NCBI GenBank assembly: GCA_028693705.1
Contig: JAQUUX010000035.1
Span: 1 to 33,345 of the forward strand
Reading direction: 5' to 3'
DNA: 33,345 nt
From: Lachnospiraceae bacterium
GTDB taxonomy: Bacteria > Bacillota > Clostridia > Lachnospirales > Lachnospiraceae
Shown here: positions 31,677 through 33,345 of the stretch, piece after piece
How positions within the stretch are numbered: position 1 is the first letter of the stretch
Layout: each line of letters starts with the position of its first letter
Made by a program: the position numbers and the translations under genes
The notes under the pieces: generated by a model
The model's input: only the letters and a program-made list of their open reading frames with translations
Told to the model about the DNA's origin: nothing
Databases searched by the model: none

Positions 31677-32477
31677 TTATATTATTTTTATTGGCTCGAT
31701 TTCTAAATTTTTATCAAGGTTATTTCTTATAATGGTATCGTAGAGTTTTTTGGATATTATATTAATTCTATTACTCCCATATTTACCAAATTGCGTTACT
31801 GTTGATAAGTAATCTGAATTGATATTATTGAAAGCTTCCTTATGGATAGTCAGCTGTCCTTTTGGGGGAAAATATTTTTTTGTACCACAAACAGGACATG
31901 CCCATATATATTCTATTCTGCTGGCGTCATAGTCAATCCCATCTATGAGTTCATTTGGCAGGATCTGAATAATATCATCATATTCTTCCTTTTTTTTATT
32001 TAAAACAGGCTTTTCAGTATAACCTAAGATTTGACTTTCTTTCAAAATACTGAGGCATTTAGCAGAAACCATTAATACACGATCCTGCCAAAACAAAGTA
32101 CAAAAAAATCTTGTTTTCCATTCAAATGGTTTAATGATATAAGAATTAATTTGAAATTGATTTGAACGACAATTTAAACAATATCTGTTCTGATCAAAGG
32201 TTGCTTCGATATATTCGTCTTCAGGTAACGGGTATCCTACAGTCCATATACTTCTTACGCTATACCACGATGCTTCATCTAATTCTTTTCTTGAAAATTC
32301 TTTAGATACAATTGATTTTATTTTTACTTGATTACTTATCTCATCAAAATATTGATTATCTTCTTCGATTGTAAATATTAATATTCCAGATTCGATGTTA
32401 TATTCAATATTTCTCTTTTGCAAGATTTTTATAATTTTTCTATTAGTATCTAAAGCATATCTATGTTTAATAATCAC
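31677..32477 (-). CDS. Unrecognised protein with two CxxC pairs
   Basis: 266 residues starting at GTG (32477), with GAGGTG 5 bases upstream. Two cysteine pairs, CLNC (about 98-101) and CPVC (about 194-197), could form one zinc site from distant parts of the chain. The region between them is rich in aromatic and hydrophobic residues (WKTRFFCTLFWQDRVLMVSA). No signal peptide is present. The plan is reminiscent of double-CxxC proteins of the SitI6 immunity type, but I cannot confirm that. It lies alone between the second tRNA operon and the glycosylase unit in AT-rich DNA, which suggests acquired sequence. Confidence 0.65.
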   Translation of the reverse strand: MIIKHRYALDTNRKIIKILQKRNIEYNIESGILIFTIEEDNQYFDEISNQVKIKSIVSKEFSRKELDEASWYSVRSIWTVGYPLPEDEYIEATFDQNRYCLNCRSNQFQINSYIIKPFEWKTRFFCTLFWQDRVLMVSAKCLSILKESQILGYTEKPVLNKKKEEYDDIIQILPNELIDGIDYDASRIEYIWACPVCGTKKYFPPKGQLTIHKEAFNNINSDYLSTVTQFGKYGSNRINIISKKLYDTIIRNNLDKNLEIEPIKII

Positions 32478-32636
32478 ACTGTCACCTCAACTTTCAGTTT
32501 CTACTTTGAGTCAATTAGGCAAAAAATAAACAGTAATTTATCACTTGTCCTACATCCATATTAATACTATACTTGCTTTTTTCAAGTAATAGATAAATAG
32601 CGGTGTCCATACACGTCCATATAAAATAAGTAAAAC

Positions 32637-32677
32637 AAAAAATACCCCAAACACCAATAAAATCAATGTTTGAGGTA
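32637..32677 (-). terminator. Terminator of the second tRNA operon
   Basis: TACCTCAAACA (from 32677) pairs with TGTTTGGGGTA (to 32643) with one G-U pair, followed by six T on the minus strand. It lies just after tRNA-Leu(TAA). Confidence 0.85.
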
Positions 32678-32689
32678 CTCTTAAATTAA

Positions 32690-32776
32690 TGCCGGCGACC
32701 GGAATCGAACCGGTACGGGAGTATAAGTCCCGCAGGATTTTAAGTCCTGTGCGTCTGCCAGTTCCGCCACGCCGGC
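32690..32776 (-). tRNA. tRNA-Leu (anticodon TAA)
   Basis: Acceptor GCCGGCG pairs with CGCCGGC, loop CTTAAAA gives TAA, and a long variable arm (GCGGGACTTATACTCCCGT) is present. Last gene of the second operon. Confidence 0.95.
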
Positions 32777-32829
32777 ATTCAATAGAACCGAAGTTCTTCT
32801 GAAGTTTACAAGTTACTGGCACTTGTAAG

Positions 32830-32902
32830 TGGGACCTATAGGGCTCGAACCTATGACCCTCTGCTTGTAAGGCAGATGCTCTCCCAGCTGAGCTAAGATC
32901 CC
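32830..32902 (-). tRNA. tRNA-Val (anticodon TAC)
   Basis: Acceptor GGGATCT pairs with AGGTCCC (one G-U), and loop CTTACAA gives TAC. Confidence 0.95.
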
Positions 32903-32905
32903 AAA

Positions 32906-32979
32906 CGACCCAGATCGGACTCGAACCGACGACCTCCGCCGTGACAGGGCGGCGCTCTAACCAACTGAGCCACTAGGCC
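32906..32979 (-). tRNA. tRNA-Asp (anticodon GTC)
   Basis: Acceptor GGCCTAG pairs with CTGGGTC (two G-U pairs), and loop CTGTCAC gives GTC. Only 3 bases separate it from tRNA-Val. Confidence 0.95.
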
Positions 32980-33019
32980 AAATCGTTTGTGTAAATAAAT
33001 GGGATATTAAGTTAATAAA

Positions 33020-33093
33020 TGGACCTTCGGGGACTCGAACCCAGGACCGACCGGTTATGAGCCGGTTGCTCTAACCAACTGAGCTAAAGGTCC
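33020..33093 (-). tRNA. tRNA-Met (anticodon CAT), elongator type
   Basis: Acceptor GGACCTT pairs with AAGGTCC, and loop CTCATAA gives CAT. The paired first base and the lack of three G-C pairs at the anticodon stem base argue for an elongator rather than an initiator tRNA. Confidence 0.92.
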
Positions 33094-33114
33094 GTAAACC
33101 CTTGCGGGGTCACA

Positions 33115-33186
33115 AGCCGATGATAGGAGTCGAACCTACAACCTATTGATTACAAATCAATTGCTCTGCCATTGAGCCACATCGGC
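33115..33186 (-). tRNA. tRNA-Thr (anticodon TGT)
   Basis: Acceptor GCCGATG pairs with CATCGGC, and loop TTGTAAT gives TGT. Confidence 0.95.
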
Positions 33187-33218
33187 ATAAAAGCTTTAGC
33201 AGATATTAACTAAATAAA

Positions 33219-33290
33219 TGACTCCGACGGGAATCGAACCCGTGTTACCGCCGTGAAAGGGCGATGTCTTAACCGCTTGACCACGGAGCC
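33219..33290 (-). tRNA. tRNA-Glu (anticodon TTC)
   Basis: Acceptor GGCTCCG pairs with CGGAGTC, and loop CTTTCAC gives TTC. First gene of the operon inside the window; the promoter must lie beyond the right edge. Confidence 0.95.
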
Positions 33291-33345
33291 TTATCTTCTG
33301 AATCTTCTAAGATCCTCTTTCTATACTCAAAAAACTCCCCGAGTA

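Noticed and set aside
33291..33345. Possible end of an rRNA gene or terminator at the right edge
   Set aside because: A short G/C-rich stretch followed on the minus strand by TTTTTT suggests the end of a hairpin, but the other arm lies outside the window, so nothing can be supported.

Overview
The window looks like chromosomal DNA from a gut-type clostridium, most probably a member of the Lachnospiraceae. This rests on AT-rich intergenic DNA, consensus sigma-A promoters, GGAGG ribosome sites, oligo-T terminators, tRNA genes without an encoded CCA tail, and very large hybrid kinases with extracellular solute-binding sensors. No single marker fixes the genus.

Layout from left to right. Positions 1-1187 are the right end of an integrated element: a tyrosine recombinase runs into the 3' end of tRNA-Leu. 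A seven-gene tRNA operon follows (Pro-Gly-Arg-His-Gln-Lys-Leu, minus strand, 1188-1957), driven by a perfect consensus promoter with a phased A-tract upstream region. Next, on the minus strand (2119-5427), come a THUMP RNA methyltransferase, an amidase-fold protein without catalytic residues, an RdgB-type pyrophosphatase and a YfcE-type phosphodiesterase. Around 5.5-8.9 kb lie an unlisted 36-residue Asn-rich protein, a DUF1700/HAAS-like membrane protein, cardiolipin synthase and a divergent MerR regulator. A lone tRNA-Arg, an AGCS amino-acid symporter and an Xre/membrane-protein pair follow.

The 11.6-28.5 kb stretch is rich in signalling and envelope genes: two paralogous solute-binding hybrid histidine kinases, a repeat-bearing secreted coiled-coil protein, an operon joining a receiver-GGDEF diguanylate cyclase to a polyphosphate:AMP phosphotransferase and a HAD nucleotidase, an ECF sigma-factor operon with small membrane proteins, and a P-loop kinase-like gene behind three 23-bp tandem repeats. 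From 28.6 to 32.5 kb there is an HxlR regulator divergent from a flavin reductase, then a low-GC accessory group: a zinc-ribbon-like orphan, a 48-residue protein and two uracil-DNA-glycosylase-like genes. A second tRNA operon (Glu-Thr-Met-Asp-Val-Leu) closes the window.

The most unusual feature is the number of freshly interrupted genes. One hybrid kinase carries two in-frame TAA codons. The ECF sigma factor carries an in-frame TAG and its neighbour an in-frame TGA. The coiled-coil protein and one glycosylase each have a one-base frameshift. In every case the downstream sequence still reads as good protein. This is either recent decay concentrated in signalling genes, strain variation, or sequence error. 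All positions come from reading the sequence; family assignments are from motif recognition without database searches.
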